From Acidobacteriota bacterium (GTDB lineage Bacteria; Acidobacteriota; Holophagae; Thermotomaculales; Thermotomaculaceae): 10,566 bases of DNA. The notes under the pieces are model-generated. The model did not search any database. It was not told where the DNA came from and saw only the letters and a program-made list of their open reading frames with translations. Below, piece after piece: positions 1-7,532 of this stretch (positions within the stretch are counted from its first letter, which is position 1; each line of letters starts with the position of its first letter). The stretch spans positions 1 to 10,566 of the forward strand of contig QMQE01000079.1 in the NCBI GenBank assembly GCA_003650445.1, in the 5' to 3' direction. Position numbers and translations under genes: made by a program.

Positions 1-132
1 AGCATCACCGACCGGAAAATCCCCCCAGAAAACCCAGATAGCTCATTGAGAATCGTTGCCAGAAGAGGGGAATGAACCCTTTGGTTACCCATTTATAATG
101 TCCAGGCCCCCATTCGCCCGTGTCATACTTAT
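1..132. other. Region downstream of cusA; doubtful small ORF only
   Basis: No stem-loop followed by a T-tract was found, so the end of the cus transcript is probably outside the window. On the minus strand a 43-codon frame (TTG at 136 to the TGA at 5-7) overlaps the cusA stop and has AAGGA nearby, encoding a Trp- and Gly-rich peptide. It matches nothing I recognise, starts with a rare codon, and is not called as a gene. Confidence 0.4.
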
Positions 133-3100
133 TCAAACCATCCTTTTCTTCAATTTTCTCTCTTTCAACAGGCTGTAGAGCACCGGTACCACGAAGATGG
201 TGATGACCACAACGGTCATTCCACCAAATGTCGGGATGGCCATGGGCACCATGATGTCGGCACCGCGCCCGGTAGAAGACAGTACCGGTGTCAGGGCAAT
301 GACTGTTGTTGCCACTGTCATCAGTGCCGGCCGTACACGTCGTTTCCCTGCCACAATGGTGGCTTCCCGGATTTCTTCAATGGTTTTCGGCTGCTGTCTT
401 TCAAATGTCTGATCCAGGTAGGTGGCGATGATCACGCCATCATCCGACGCAATCCCGAACAGCGCCAGAAAGCCGACCCAGACCGCCACGCTGAGGTTGA
501 TGGTGTGCATCTGGAACAGTCCCCGCATGTTCACACCGAAGACGCTGAAATCCATGAACCAGCCCTGGCCATAGAGCCACAACATCAAGAAGCCCCCTGC
601 CCACGCCACCAGGATGCCGGAGAATACCAGCAACGTTGTGGAGGTGGACTTGAACTGGAAATAGAGGATAAGAAAGATAATAAACAGTGCAAGGGGCAGC
701 ACGATACTGAGCCTTTTTGAGGCACGCACCTGATTTTCATATGAGCCGGTAAAGGTATAGCTGACACCGGCCGGCAGCATCAGTTCACCGGATTTGATTT
801 TGTCCTTCAGGAAACGGTCTGCCTGTTCCACGACATTTACTTCCGCAACGTTTGCTTTTTTATCGAAAATTACGTAGCCCACAAGGAAGGTGTCCTCACT
901 TTTAATCACCTGCGGCCCGCGGACGTACACAATGTCCGCCACCTGGGTTAAAGGCACCTGCGCCCCGCTCCGGGCTGGAATCAGCACACTGGAAAGCGCT
1001 TCAATTGAGTTTCGCAAATCCCGGTAATATCGGACCCGGATGGGATAGCGTTCGCGTCCTTCCACCGTCCGGGTGATGGATTTTCCCCCCACCGCGACTT
1101 CAATGACATTCTGTACATCCTGAATGCTGACACCGTATCTCGCGATGGCTTCCCGGTTGATCCGGATTTCGAGGTAGGGTTTCCCCACAATGCGGTCGGC
1201 AATCACTGTGTCCGACTTAATGGATGGAACCTGCTTCAGCAGTTTTTCTATGGTGAGCCCCACTTTTTCGATGGCGTCCAGGGTCGGCCCCTTCACTTTG
1301 ATTCCCATTGGTGCCCGCATACCGCTCTGGAGCATGACAATCCGCGCCGAGATCGGCTGGAGCTTTGGTGCTGAGGTACTGCCCGGCAGTTTCCCCGCAG
1401 CGGTAATTTCTTTCCAGATGTCGTCCGGGGAATTAATCCCCTCCCAGGCCTCCCTGCCCGGGTTCAGATCTGGAATCAGTGGCGGACGCCACTGGCGAAA
1501 GGGCATCCCGCTCTCTTCCGGAATCAACCGCCCTTTGGCGTCACGGACAAATTCGCCCTTGACCCGGTATGGCTTGCCGTCAGGCGCCGACAGCAGATTG
1601 CCGTCCGCATCCCGAAACAGGTCCTCACTGTTTTTGTCGTATTTGAAGGTAAGCAGCCTGCCGCTCTTGTCCACAATAAATTTTGGACGATAATTGATGA
1701 CAGTCTCAACCATCGAGATCGGTGCCGGGTCCAGCGGGGTATCAGCGCGGCCCAATTTGCCAACCGCAGTTTCCACTTCCGGTATCTGCTGAAACAACAT
1801 ATCCTGTTTCTGCAGCATATCCAGGGCCTCTCCGATGGAGGCGTGGGTGGAAGTTGTGGGCATGTAGAGGTAAGAGCCTTCGTCCAGCGGGGGCATGAAT
1901 TCCTTACCGAGCCCCGGAAAGGCGTGGGCAATTCGGGAAACCGGTTTCCAGCTTTTCACCGTATTCGGCAGCCAGCCGAAATATCCGTTGAATCCGAACC
2001 ACACCAGACCGCCGAACAGGACAATGGCCAGTGGAATCGAGAGAAAAAGAGCACGATGATGAAGCGCCCACCTCAAAATTGAGGGATAGAGCCACTGAAA
2101 AACCTGGAAAAATCCCAGGATACCGCCAATGAGTAGGACAACAAAAACCATATTGACCACATCTCCCCGTTCCGGACCCAACGGCATCCAGTGATGGGCC
2201 AGAAAAGCTGCGACCAGCAGGGCCGCAAGGCCGTTGACCAGCCAGGGCTTGTGTTTCCTGAGTGTTTCCGGAAGTTTGTTCTCTACGAAGGGGAGCGTTC
2301 CCAGCAAAACCAGCACAAAACCGGTGAAAATTGAGATTTTCGCCATCACGAGAATTCCGGCCAGTATTGTCAAGACAGATAGAACCCGGTGGTTGTATTT
2401 GCGTTTCATCTTCGCGGCCACAAAAAGCTCCGCCAGTGCGGGCAGTACAACAAGCGCTACAATAATGGAAGCAACCAGGGCAAATGTCTTGGTAAATGCC
2501 AGCGGCTTGAATAACTTGCCTTCAGCCGCAGTCATGGTAAATACCGGCAGAAACCCGACGACGGTGGTGGATACTGCTGTCAGCACCGCGCCACCCACTT
2601 CGGAGGTCCCCCGATAGACCACGGCCAGCCTGCTCTCGGACGGGTCCGCTTCATCAAGATGTTTCAGGACATTCTCCACCACCACAATTCCCATGTCCAC
2701 CATTGTCCCGATGGCGATGGCGATTCCCGACAAAGCCACAACATTGGCATCCACTTTGAATACTTTCATGGCGATGAAGGCCATCAGTACCGCCAGCGGC
2801 AGGAGGCCGGAAATTAACAGCGAACTCCTGAAGTGCATGGCCATAATCAGCACAATAATAATAGTAATGAGGATTTCCTCGGTGAGCGCCGTATTCAGTG
2901 TACCGAGAGTCTCATAAATGAGGCCGGTACGGTCATAAAAGGGGACAACGGTTATCTGGCTCACCGTCCCGTCTTTCAGTGTTTTTCTCGGCAATCCCGG
3001 TGCGATTTCCGCTATCTTTTTCTTGATATTCTTAATGACCCGCAGCGGATTGTCTCCATAGCGGACCACAACGACACCGCCCACAGCCTCGGCACCTTCT

Positions 3101-4020
3101 TTATCCAACGCGCCACGGCGAAGTGCCGGCCCGATGGCAACATGGCCAATGTTTTTCACATAAATGGGCACATTCTCCACTGATTTTATTACGGTGTTTT
3201 CCAGGTCTTTCACCGATTTGACAAAACCGATCCCACGGACCACGTATTCCACACGGTTGATTTCAATACTTCGGGCGCCAACGTCAATGTTGCTGTTTTT
3301 TACCGCTTTGTACACATCCATCAATGTGACACCGTAGGCCCGCATGGCATCCGGATCCACGTCAATCTGGTATTCCTTGACAAAACCGCCGATTGAGCCT
3401 ACCTCACTGACACCGTCCGCGGACAAAAGGGCGTATTTAACTATCCAGTCCTGCGCCGAACGAAGTTCCTGCAAATCCCAGCCGCCGGTGGGATTCCCGT
3501 TTTTGTCCCGACCCTCCAGGGTGTACCAGAAAATCTGGCCCAGCGCGGTGGAATCCGGTCCCAGCATGGGTTTCACTCCGTCCGGCAATGAACCGCCGGG
3601 GAGGCTGTTGAGTTTCTCCAAAATCCTTGTACGGGACCAGTAGAATTCCACCTTCTCTTTAAAGATGACATAGATGGTGGAAAACCCGAACATGGAGTAG
3701 CTTCGAACGGTTTTTACCCCCGGCACACCGAGGAGTGCCACCGTCAGCGGGTAGGTCACCTGGTCTTCCACATCCTGCGGAGACCGTCCGGGCCACTTTG
3801 TAAATACAATCTGCTGATTTTCACCGATATCCGGAATCGCATCCACCGGTACCGGATTCCGGGGCAGTCCGCCCAGCTTCCAGTCAAAGGGGGCAACCAT
3901 CCCCCCCCATAACAGTGTGCCAACGATGAACAACAGCACGATCAGTTTGTTCTGAAGGAAGAAGAGTATGATTTTGTCCAGAATGGACCGGGTTTCCAAG
4001 GCTTTGTTTTCGTCTTTCAT
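133..4020 (-). CDS. cusA: CusA/CzcA-family heavy-metal efflux RND pump, Cu(I)/Ag(I) type
   Basis: This is the inner-membrane proton-driven pump of a tripartite copper/silver exporter. It is 1295 residues long, against about 1040-1050 for E. coli CusA. The TM4 signature GIAIAIGTMVDMGIVVVEN (residues 432-450) carries the relay aspartate D442 and lacks the extra aspartate of CzcA-type Zn/Co/Cd pumps. The three periplasmic substrate methionines of E. coli CusA (M573, M623, M672) align with M720 (LYMPTT), M770 (ISMVETV) and M896 (VMLQSGM), and E625 aligns with E772, so Cu(I)/Ag(I) is the likely substrate. The extra length lies in two places: about 90 residues with hydrophobic segments between TM6 and TM7 (about 540-650), and about 75 residues in the second periplasmic half (about 780-887). 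The start overlaps the cusB stop as ATGA with only a poor GGGGG-type ribosome site, which suggests translational coupling. The family call is firm; the metal specificity is inferred from motifs. Confidence 0.96.
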   Translation of the reverse strand: MKDENKALETRSILDKIILFFLQNKLIVLLFIVGTLLWGGMVAPFDWKLGGLPRNPVPVDAIPDIGENQQIVFTKWPGRSPQDVEDQVTYPLTVALLGVPGVKTVRSYSMFGFSTIYVIFKEKVEFYWSRTRILEKLNSLPGGSLPDGVKPMLGPDSTALGQIFWYTLEGRDKNGNPTGGWDLQELRSAQDWIVKYALLSADGVSEVGSIGGFVKEYQIDVDPDAMRAYGVTLMDVYKAVKNSNIDVGARSIEINRVEYVVRGIGFVKSVKDLENTVIKSVENVPIYVKNIGHVAIGPALRRGALDKEGAEAVGGVVVVRYGDNPLRVIKNIKKKIAEIAPGLPRKTLKDGTVSQITVVPFYDRTGLIYETLGTLNTALTEEILITIIIVLIMAMHFRSSLLISGLLPLAVLMAFIAMKVFKVDANVVALSGIAIAIGTMVDMGIVVVENVLKHLDEADPSESRLAVVYRGTSEVGGAVLTAVSTTVVGFLPVFTMTAAEGKLFKPLAFTKTFALVASIIVALVVLPALAELFVAAKMKRKYNHRVLSVLTILAGILVMAKISIFTGFVLVLLGTLPFVENKLPETLRKHKPWLVNGLAALLVAAFLAHHWMPLGPERGDVVNMVFVVLLIGGILGFFQVFQWLYPSILRWALHHRALFLSIPLAIVLFGGLVWFGFNGYFGWLPNTVKSWKPVSRIAHAFPGLGKEFMPPLDEGSYLYMPTTSTHASIGEALDMLQKQDMLFQQIPEVETAVGKLGRADTPLDPAPISMVETVINYRPKFIVDKSGRLLTFKYDKNSEDLFRDADGNLLSAPDGKPYRVKGEFVRDAKGRLIPEESGMPFRQWRPPLIPDLNPGREAWEGINSPDDIWKEITAAGKLPGSTSAPKLQPISARIVMLQSGMRAPMGIKVKGPTLDAIEKVGLTIEKLLKQVPSIKSDTVIADRIVGKPYLEIRINREAIARYGVSIQDVQNVIEVAVGGKSITRTVEGRERYPIRVRYYRDLRNSIEALSSVLIPARSGAQVPLTQVADIVYVRGPQVIKSEDTFLVGYVIFDKKANVAEVNVVEQADRFLKDKIKSGELMLPAGVSYTFTGSYENQVRASKRLSIVLPLALFIIFLILYFQFKSTSTTLLVFSGILVAWAGGFLMLWLYGQGWFMDFSVFGVNMRGLFQMHTINLSVAVWVGFLALFGIASDDGVIIATYLDQTFERQQPKTIEEIREATIVAGKRRVRPALMTVATTVIALTPVLSSTGRGADIMVPMAIPTFGGMTVVVITIFVVPVLYSLLKERKLKKRMV

Positions 4021-5918
4021 CGTACCGCCCCCGCCGCTTCATGGAGTTTTTCCTCAAGGGCACCGCACTTGAACATTTTGCTGCCGAAATATGGATTGGC
4101 TGTACCATCCTTCTGCTGTAACCAGTCTGCCCCCTCTCCGAAAGCCATGGGGCAATGGAAGCGATATACCGCAAGCTTCCCGCGATAATTAACAGCTTTA
4201 ACTATTTCTATCAGTACATTCGAAACATCCCGGAAAGCCGGACGCGCAACGTCAAGGGATTCGGACTGCGCCAGTTTCAGGACCGAATCCTTCAGTTTGC
4301 CATGGAATGGCATCCACGCCATGTGCAGGGCCTGGCCCATCCGCCCCATATCAATCCCGGAAAGGGTTTTTGCGATTGCCCTTCCCGCCTTCTTTGCCGT
4401 TACGGCATCATCCCGGCTCAGGGCATCCGCGCCCTCAAAATAGGCTTTCAAGATGTCATCTACCTGTGAAAGCAGGGGATCGGCATCAATCACGGGCCGG
4501 GAGGAACCGGATTTTCCTATGGACGAGTGTTCTGTTTCCGGTTTTGACGAGACTTTTGCCGGGGTACTGCCTTTGGCAGTGCCCGGCTTCGTTCCCATGT
4601 TCTTCCCGGCGTGGCCGGCCATGGGCGCTCCACCCACCGGATACATCATGGAGGGTTTGGCCTGAATCTGCAGCTCGGAATCAATCTTGAAATTGCCCTT
4701 TACTACCACTTTTTCCCCTTCTTTCAGTCCACTCAAAACAACGTAACCGCCATCGGCCAGTGGTCCCAGGGTGATTTCCCGTCCCTCGAATGTGCCTGGC
4801 TTGTTCGGCACCGCCACATAGACTACCGCCCGGGTTCCAGTCAGCAATGGCGCAGATGCAGGAACAACCAGAGGTTGGATTCCCGTATTCTCTGCAGGTT
4901 CCACCACCTGACCCTTCTCACCCAGTTCAGCCTGAACCACGGCATGCACAAACATGTCCGGCTTCAACAGGCCCTCTTTGTTGGGCACATTGGCCCGGAC
5001 ACGGATGGATCGGGTTTTCGGATCCAGAATGGGGTCTACAAACACCACTCTGCCGTCAAAAGTCCGGCCGGGATAGGCTTCCACATGAAATTTAACTTCC
5101 TGGCCCTCACGAATCCATTGAATGTCTGATTCGTATGCGTTCAGTTCCAGCCAGACTGCGGACAGGTCTGCGACCCGATACATGGGCTGACCTACTTTCA
5201 CATAAGACCCTTCAACCACGTTCCGATGAACCACAATCCCGGTAAGGGGCGCACGAACCGCCACATGAGTGGACAAGGTGCCCCTGGATTCAACCCGAAA
5301 AATCTGCTTCTTACTCAACCCCAGAAGCTCCAGTTTCCTGCGGACAGCCTTCAGCCTTTTTCCGGTTACCTTTGTTCCCCGTTCACGGTCGGATTTCAAG
5401 GCCTGAAGTAATTCCTGCTGAGCCGCATACAGGCTCGGGCTATACAAGCTGACCAGCGTGTCTCCTTTTCTTACAAAAGCACCGGTATAGTTTACGACCA
5501 TCCGGTCAATACGGCCGCCAATCCAGGCAGAAATTGTTTTCTCCCGGGTTTCATCATAGTCTACCTTGCCAACCATGCGGATATCATGGATTGCCTGCTT
5601 CCGGACAACCGGGGCTGTCTCGATCTCTGCCAGTTTCTGTGCCGTCTCAGACAGTTTCAGCTCCCGGGGGCCTGTTTCCGCAGTCTGGTTCGTTGCGGGA
5701 ATCAGATCCATGCCACAGATGGGGCACTGTCCGGGCTCGTTCATGCGAATCTGAGGGTGCATAGAGCAGGTCCAGATCTCAGAAGTGTTCGTGTGAGTGC
5801 GAGTGGAAGAACCGGAAGTAGAAGAGGGAGAACCGCCGGAAAAGACGGATCCAAGGAGAAAAGCCGCCAAGGCGGTGATGAGTATCAGTTTCCAGTTATT
5901 TTTCAGTTTGCTCCACAT
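4017..5918 (-). CDS. cusB: CusB-type periplasmic adaptor with N-terminal heavy-metal-binding and C-terminal DUF3347-like domains
   Basis: This is the membrane-fusion protein that joins the RND pump to the outer-membrane channel and passes metal to the pump. An N-terminal membrane anchor (about 10-27, no lipobox cysteine) is followed by a small heavy-metal-binding domain: WTCSMHP (49-55, C51/M53/H54) and CPICGMDL (65-72, C65/C68/M70). The adaptor body follows, with the lipoyl/barrel-sandwich segments (about 132-160 and 217-245), a helical hairpin between them (about 160-210) and beta-barrel and membrane-proximal domains to about 418. A Met/His-containing linker (about 424-470) leads to a C-terminal domain (about 480-625) resembling DUF3347, with a Met/His-rich helix (M524, M527, H532, M533, M536, H539), HCPMAF (588-593), NPYFG (608-612) and C618. 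At 633 residues it is much longer than E. coli CusB (about 407). An AAGGAG ribosome site (5927-5932) lies 8 nt before the ATG, inside the end of cusC. Both extra domains probably bind copper; that role is inferred. Confidence 0.95.
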   Translation of the reverse strand: MWSKLKNNWKLILITALAAFLLGSVFSGGSPSSTSGSSTRTHTNTSEIWTCSMHPQIRMNEPGQCPICGMDLIPATNQTAETGPRELKLSETAQKLAEIETAPVVRKQAIHDIRMVGKVDYDETREKTISAWIGGRIDRMVVNYTGAFVRKGDTLVSLYSPSLYAAQQELLQALKSDRERGTKVTGKRLKAVRRKLELLGLSKKQIFRVESRGTLSTHVAVRAPLTGIVVHRNVVEGSYVKVGQPMYRVADLSAVWLELNAYESDIQWIREGQEVKFHVEAYPGRTFDGRVVFVDPILDPKTRSIRVRANVPNKEGLLKPDMFVHAVVQAELGEKGQVVEPAENTGIQPLVVPASAPLLTGTRAVVYVAVPNKPGTFEGREITLGPLADGGYVVLSGLKEGEKVVVKGNFKIDSELQIQAKPSMMYPVGGAPMAGHAGKNMGTKPGTAKGSTPAKVSSKPETEHSSIGKSGSSRPVIDADPLLSQVDDILKAYFEGADALSRDDAVTAKKAGRAIAKTLSGIDMGRMGQALHMAWMPFHGKLKDSVLKLAQSESLDVARPAFRDVSNVLIEIVKAVNYRGKLAVYRFHCPMAFGEGADWLQQKDGTANPYFGSKMFKCGALEEKLHEAAGAVR

Positions 5919-5920
5919 AA

Positions 5921-7309
5921 TCAGTTCTCCTTTCTCTCAGATATGTTGTCTTTGTCCAGGGGCTGCTCATGCACTACCCGGGTTTTCTGCGTATCTACAA
6001 TCAACGGCCGGATCGTGATCTGTTCCATGACTGCCAGAGCTTTCAACCCATCGGCATTGGCCCGTTCCAGTCCCAGCTCCAATGCCAGCAATGTACGTTC
6101 CGTGTCAATAATATCCAGGAATCCGTCTCCTCCGGCCTCGTAAGCACTAACCGTAACATCCAGAGAATCCCGGGTATCCGGGATCAGTTTCTCCCGGTAC
6201 AGACGCATCTTTCGAACCGCATCCTCATATTGAAATCGCAGCAGTGCCAGCCGACTGGTCAATGCGTTCTGGCGTCCCACCTTCTTTCGTGTAGCAGCCA
6301 CAAAAGATTCGGAGGCAGCCGTTTGTAAGAGCCGGTATTTTTTCCGGTTCAACGGCAGTGTTAAACCGAATTTCAGTACGACCGGATCCTTTCCGCTGCC
6401 GTCAATCCCATCCATCCGGGCTGAACCGGTCTGAATGAAATCTACGCCAACCTTAAAATCCGGAAAAAAGTTTTTTCGGGCAAGTGAAATTGTCGATTTT
6501 TTCAGATAAATCCGGCTGTCAAGCGCCTGAAGTTCAGGATTATCCGCCCTCATTGCCAGCTGCAATTGTTTTCTCGAATATGGAATTCTTTCCGGCAACT
6601 GGAACTGCATTCCGGCTGTCACTTTGAAGGCGCTCCCGGCAGGCCGGTTCAAAATCCGGTTCAATTCAGCTATCACCGGCTCACGGGCGGCCCGGAGAGT
6701 GGCGAGGCGGTCCTGCAAGCGGTCCATCTCCACCTGAACCCGGATCCAGTCGGACATTCCAACCATGTCCGTTGTGTAGCGAGCAGCCATCAGCCCTTCC
6801 CATTCTTTCAGCAATTCCACGTGTCCAAAAGTCACGTGAATGGCCTGATTCAGGTAAATCAGTTCAAATACCCATTTCTTGAAATCGGAGAACAGGTGAA
6901 CCCGGAGATTTTCATAGTTTCGCCGGGCGGCTTGTGCCCCTGCTGCTGCCATATCCGATTTCAATCTCAATTTACCTTTCCATGGCAGGCTCTGGCTGAT
7001 TCCAAAGCGCGCCTGCTGCGGCCCGACCCTGGTTTCCACTTCCTGCAGATAAAGCCCCAGGCTCAATGTCGGGTCCGGCAAATATCCTGCCGGTTCCACC
7101 AGAGCAGCCTTTGACCGCCAGTTCGCTCTGGCTGCTTCCAGCTCTGGATTCATGCTCATGATTTCATCAAAGAAAGGTTGAAACACCGGGCCAGCAATCA
7201 GCTGTGAGCTAGAAGCCTTATCCGGTTCTGCGGCCAATGTTATTGGTTGAAAGCCCGCCAGTCCAACCCAGAATACGATTATTGTTGTCATCAGATTTTT
7301 AATTCTCAT
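5921..7309 (-). CDS. cusC: TolC/CusC-family outer-membrane efflux channel
   Basis: This 462-residue protein is the outer-membrane exit duct of the Cus pump. It has a signal peptide (about 1-27, basic start, hydrophobic core, cleavage likely near TLAA/EP). The two-fold repeat typical of TolC-like outer-membrane factors is visible: a first half with NPELEAARANW (54-64), PDPTLSLG (78-85) and SQSLPWKGK (105-113), and a second half with NPELQAL (257-263), FPDFKVGV (282-289), LTLPLNRKK (316-324) and YEAGGDGFLDIIDTERTLL (390-408). E. coli CusC is a lipoprotein, but no lipobox cysteine is seen here. The gene opens the operon; its stop is 2 bp from the cusB start. The ATG at 7309 was chosen because GGGGG (7319-7323) sits 9 nt upstream and it gives a complete signal peptide; M7 is a possible alternative. 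The family is certain and the partnership with CusBA follows from context. Confidence 0.93.
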   Translation of the reverse strand: MRIKNLMTTIIVFWVGLAGFQPITLAAEPDKASSSQLIAGPVFQPFFDEIMSMNPELEAARANWRSKAALVEPAGYLPDPTLSLGLYLQEVETRVGPQQARFGISQSLPWKGKLRLKSDMAAAGAQAARRNYENLRVHLFSDFKKWVFELIYLNQAIHVTFGHVELLKEWEGLMAARYTTDMVGMSDWIRVQVEMDRLQDRLATLRAAREPVIAELNRILNRPAGSAFKVTAGMQFQLPERIPYSRKQLQLAMRADNPELQALDSRIYLKKSTISLARKNFFPDFKVGVDFIQTGSARMDGIDGSGKDPVVLKFGLTLPLNRKKYRLLQTAASESFVAATRKKVGRQNALTSRLALLRFQYEDAVRKMRLYREKLIPDTRDSLDVTVSAYEAGGDGFLDIIDTERTLLALELGLERANADGLKALAVMEQITIRPLIVDTQKTRVVHEQPLDKDNISERKEN

Positions 7310-7345
7310 ATTGAAAAACCCCCGTTTGATATTCGCACCCTACCC

Positions 7346-7365
7346 TATGGCAAGAGTTGTGCCAA
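7346..7365 (-). promoter_or_regulatory. Candidate sigma-54 (-24/-12) promoter of the cusCBA operon
   Basis: Read on the minus strand, TTGGCACAACTCTTGCC matches the RpoN consensus YTGGCACGN4TTGCW. The near-invariant GG (7363-7362) and GC (7351-7350) have the required 12-bp offset. The deviations are A for the G after GGCAC, and C in place of the final W. Transcription would start near 7338, giving a leader of about 30 nt before the cusC ATG with room for the GGGGG ribosome site. No comparably good sigma-70 pair was seen in a position that leaves a usable leader. Sigma-54 promoters need an AAA+ activator bound upstream; the dyads at 7442-7502 are about 105-165 bp upstream, a plausible enhancer distance. 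Confidence 0.62.
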
Positions 7366-7441
7366 CACTCCGTACAAGCGTTATCCCATTTTTTAACATA
7401 CAGTTATAAAGTTATGCGAAAATCATGCAGTGCTCGGCTTC

Positions 7442-7454
7442 TGACCTCAGGTCA
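7442..7454. repeat. 13-bp dyad TGACCT-C-AGGTCA
   Basis: This is a perfect 6-bp inverted repeat around one central base. A third copy of TGACCT occurs at 7526-7531. The centre (7448) is about 110 bp upstream of the predicted sigma-54 start site, so it could be an enhancer-binding-protein site, but it could equally be the end of the repeat element that contains the 38-bp palindrome. No binding protein can be named. Confidence 0.5.
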
Positions 7455-7532
7455 CCAGTTTCTGGCCAGTCTGCGGAGCGAGTACTCGCTCCGCAGACTG
7501 GCAGCGATTTGTAAATTGTAATTTGTGACCTG
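7448..7532. repeat. Possible small palindromic element bounded by CAGGTCAC / GTGACCTG
   Basis: CAGGTCAC (7448-7455) and its exact reverse complement GTGACCTG (7525-7532) flank the 38-bp palindrome, forming an 85-bp nested inverted structure. A further small hairpin, CCAG-TTT-CTGG, lies at 7455-7465. The layout resembles a REP-like or MITE-like intergenic element with no coding capacity. No target-site duplication was recognised, so a mobile origin is only a hypothesis. Confidence 0.35.
7465..7502. repeat. 38-bp perfect palindrome (19-bp arms, no spacer)
   Basis: Each base from 7465 to 7483 pairs with its mirror from 7484 to 7502; the centre is AGTACT and the arms contain CTGCGGAGCG. The first mismatch is at 7464/7503. 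Neither side is followed by a T-tract, so it is not a standard intrinsic terminator in either direction. It could be an activator or repressor site, a cruciform or RNA hairpin between the 7604-8653 gene and the cus promoter, or one copy of a REP/MITE-like dispersed element. The structure is certain; its role is unknown. Confidence 0.9.

Noticed and set aside
800..815. EF-hand-like calcium loop in the CusA insert (DADG at residues 804-807, around 1600-1611 on the plus strand)
   Set aside because: Only a partial D-x-D-G is present, without the remaining ligands and flanking helices of an EF-hand or dockerin loop.
1190..1693. 167-codon plus-strand frame inside cusA
   Set aside because: Antisense shadow of a conserved coding region; no recognisable domain and no ribosome site argument.
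133..4020. The long CusA as a fusion or frameshift artefact
   Set aside because: The frame is intact, with all RND landmarks in order; the additional length is in two discrete inserts consistent with known long CusA homologues.
5586..6143. 185-codon plus-strand frame across the cusB/cusC junction
   Set aside because: Lies entirely antisense to two well-supported genes; composition is that of a frame shadow.
7316..7355. Weak sigma-70 pair TTGCCA-N16-TATCAA before cusC
   Set aside because: The -10 match is poor, and the start site would fall at or beyond the ribosome site, leaving almost no leader; the sigma-54 match is much better.
7465..7502. Palindrome as intrinsic terminator of the 7604-8653 gene
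   Set aside because: No T-tract follows the stem on the minus strand, and none on the plus strand either.
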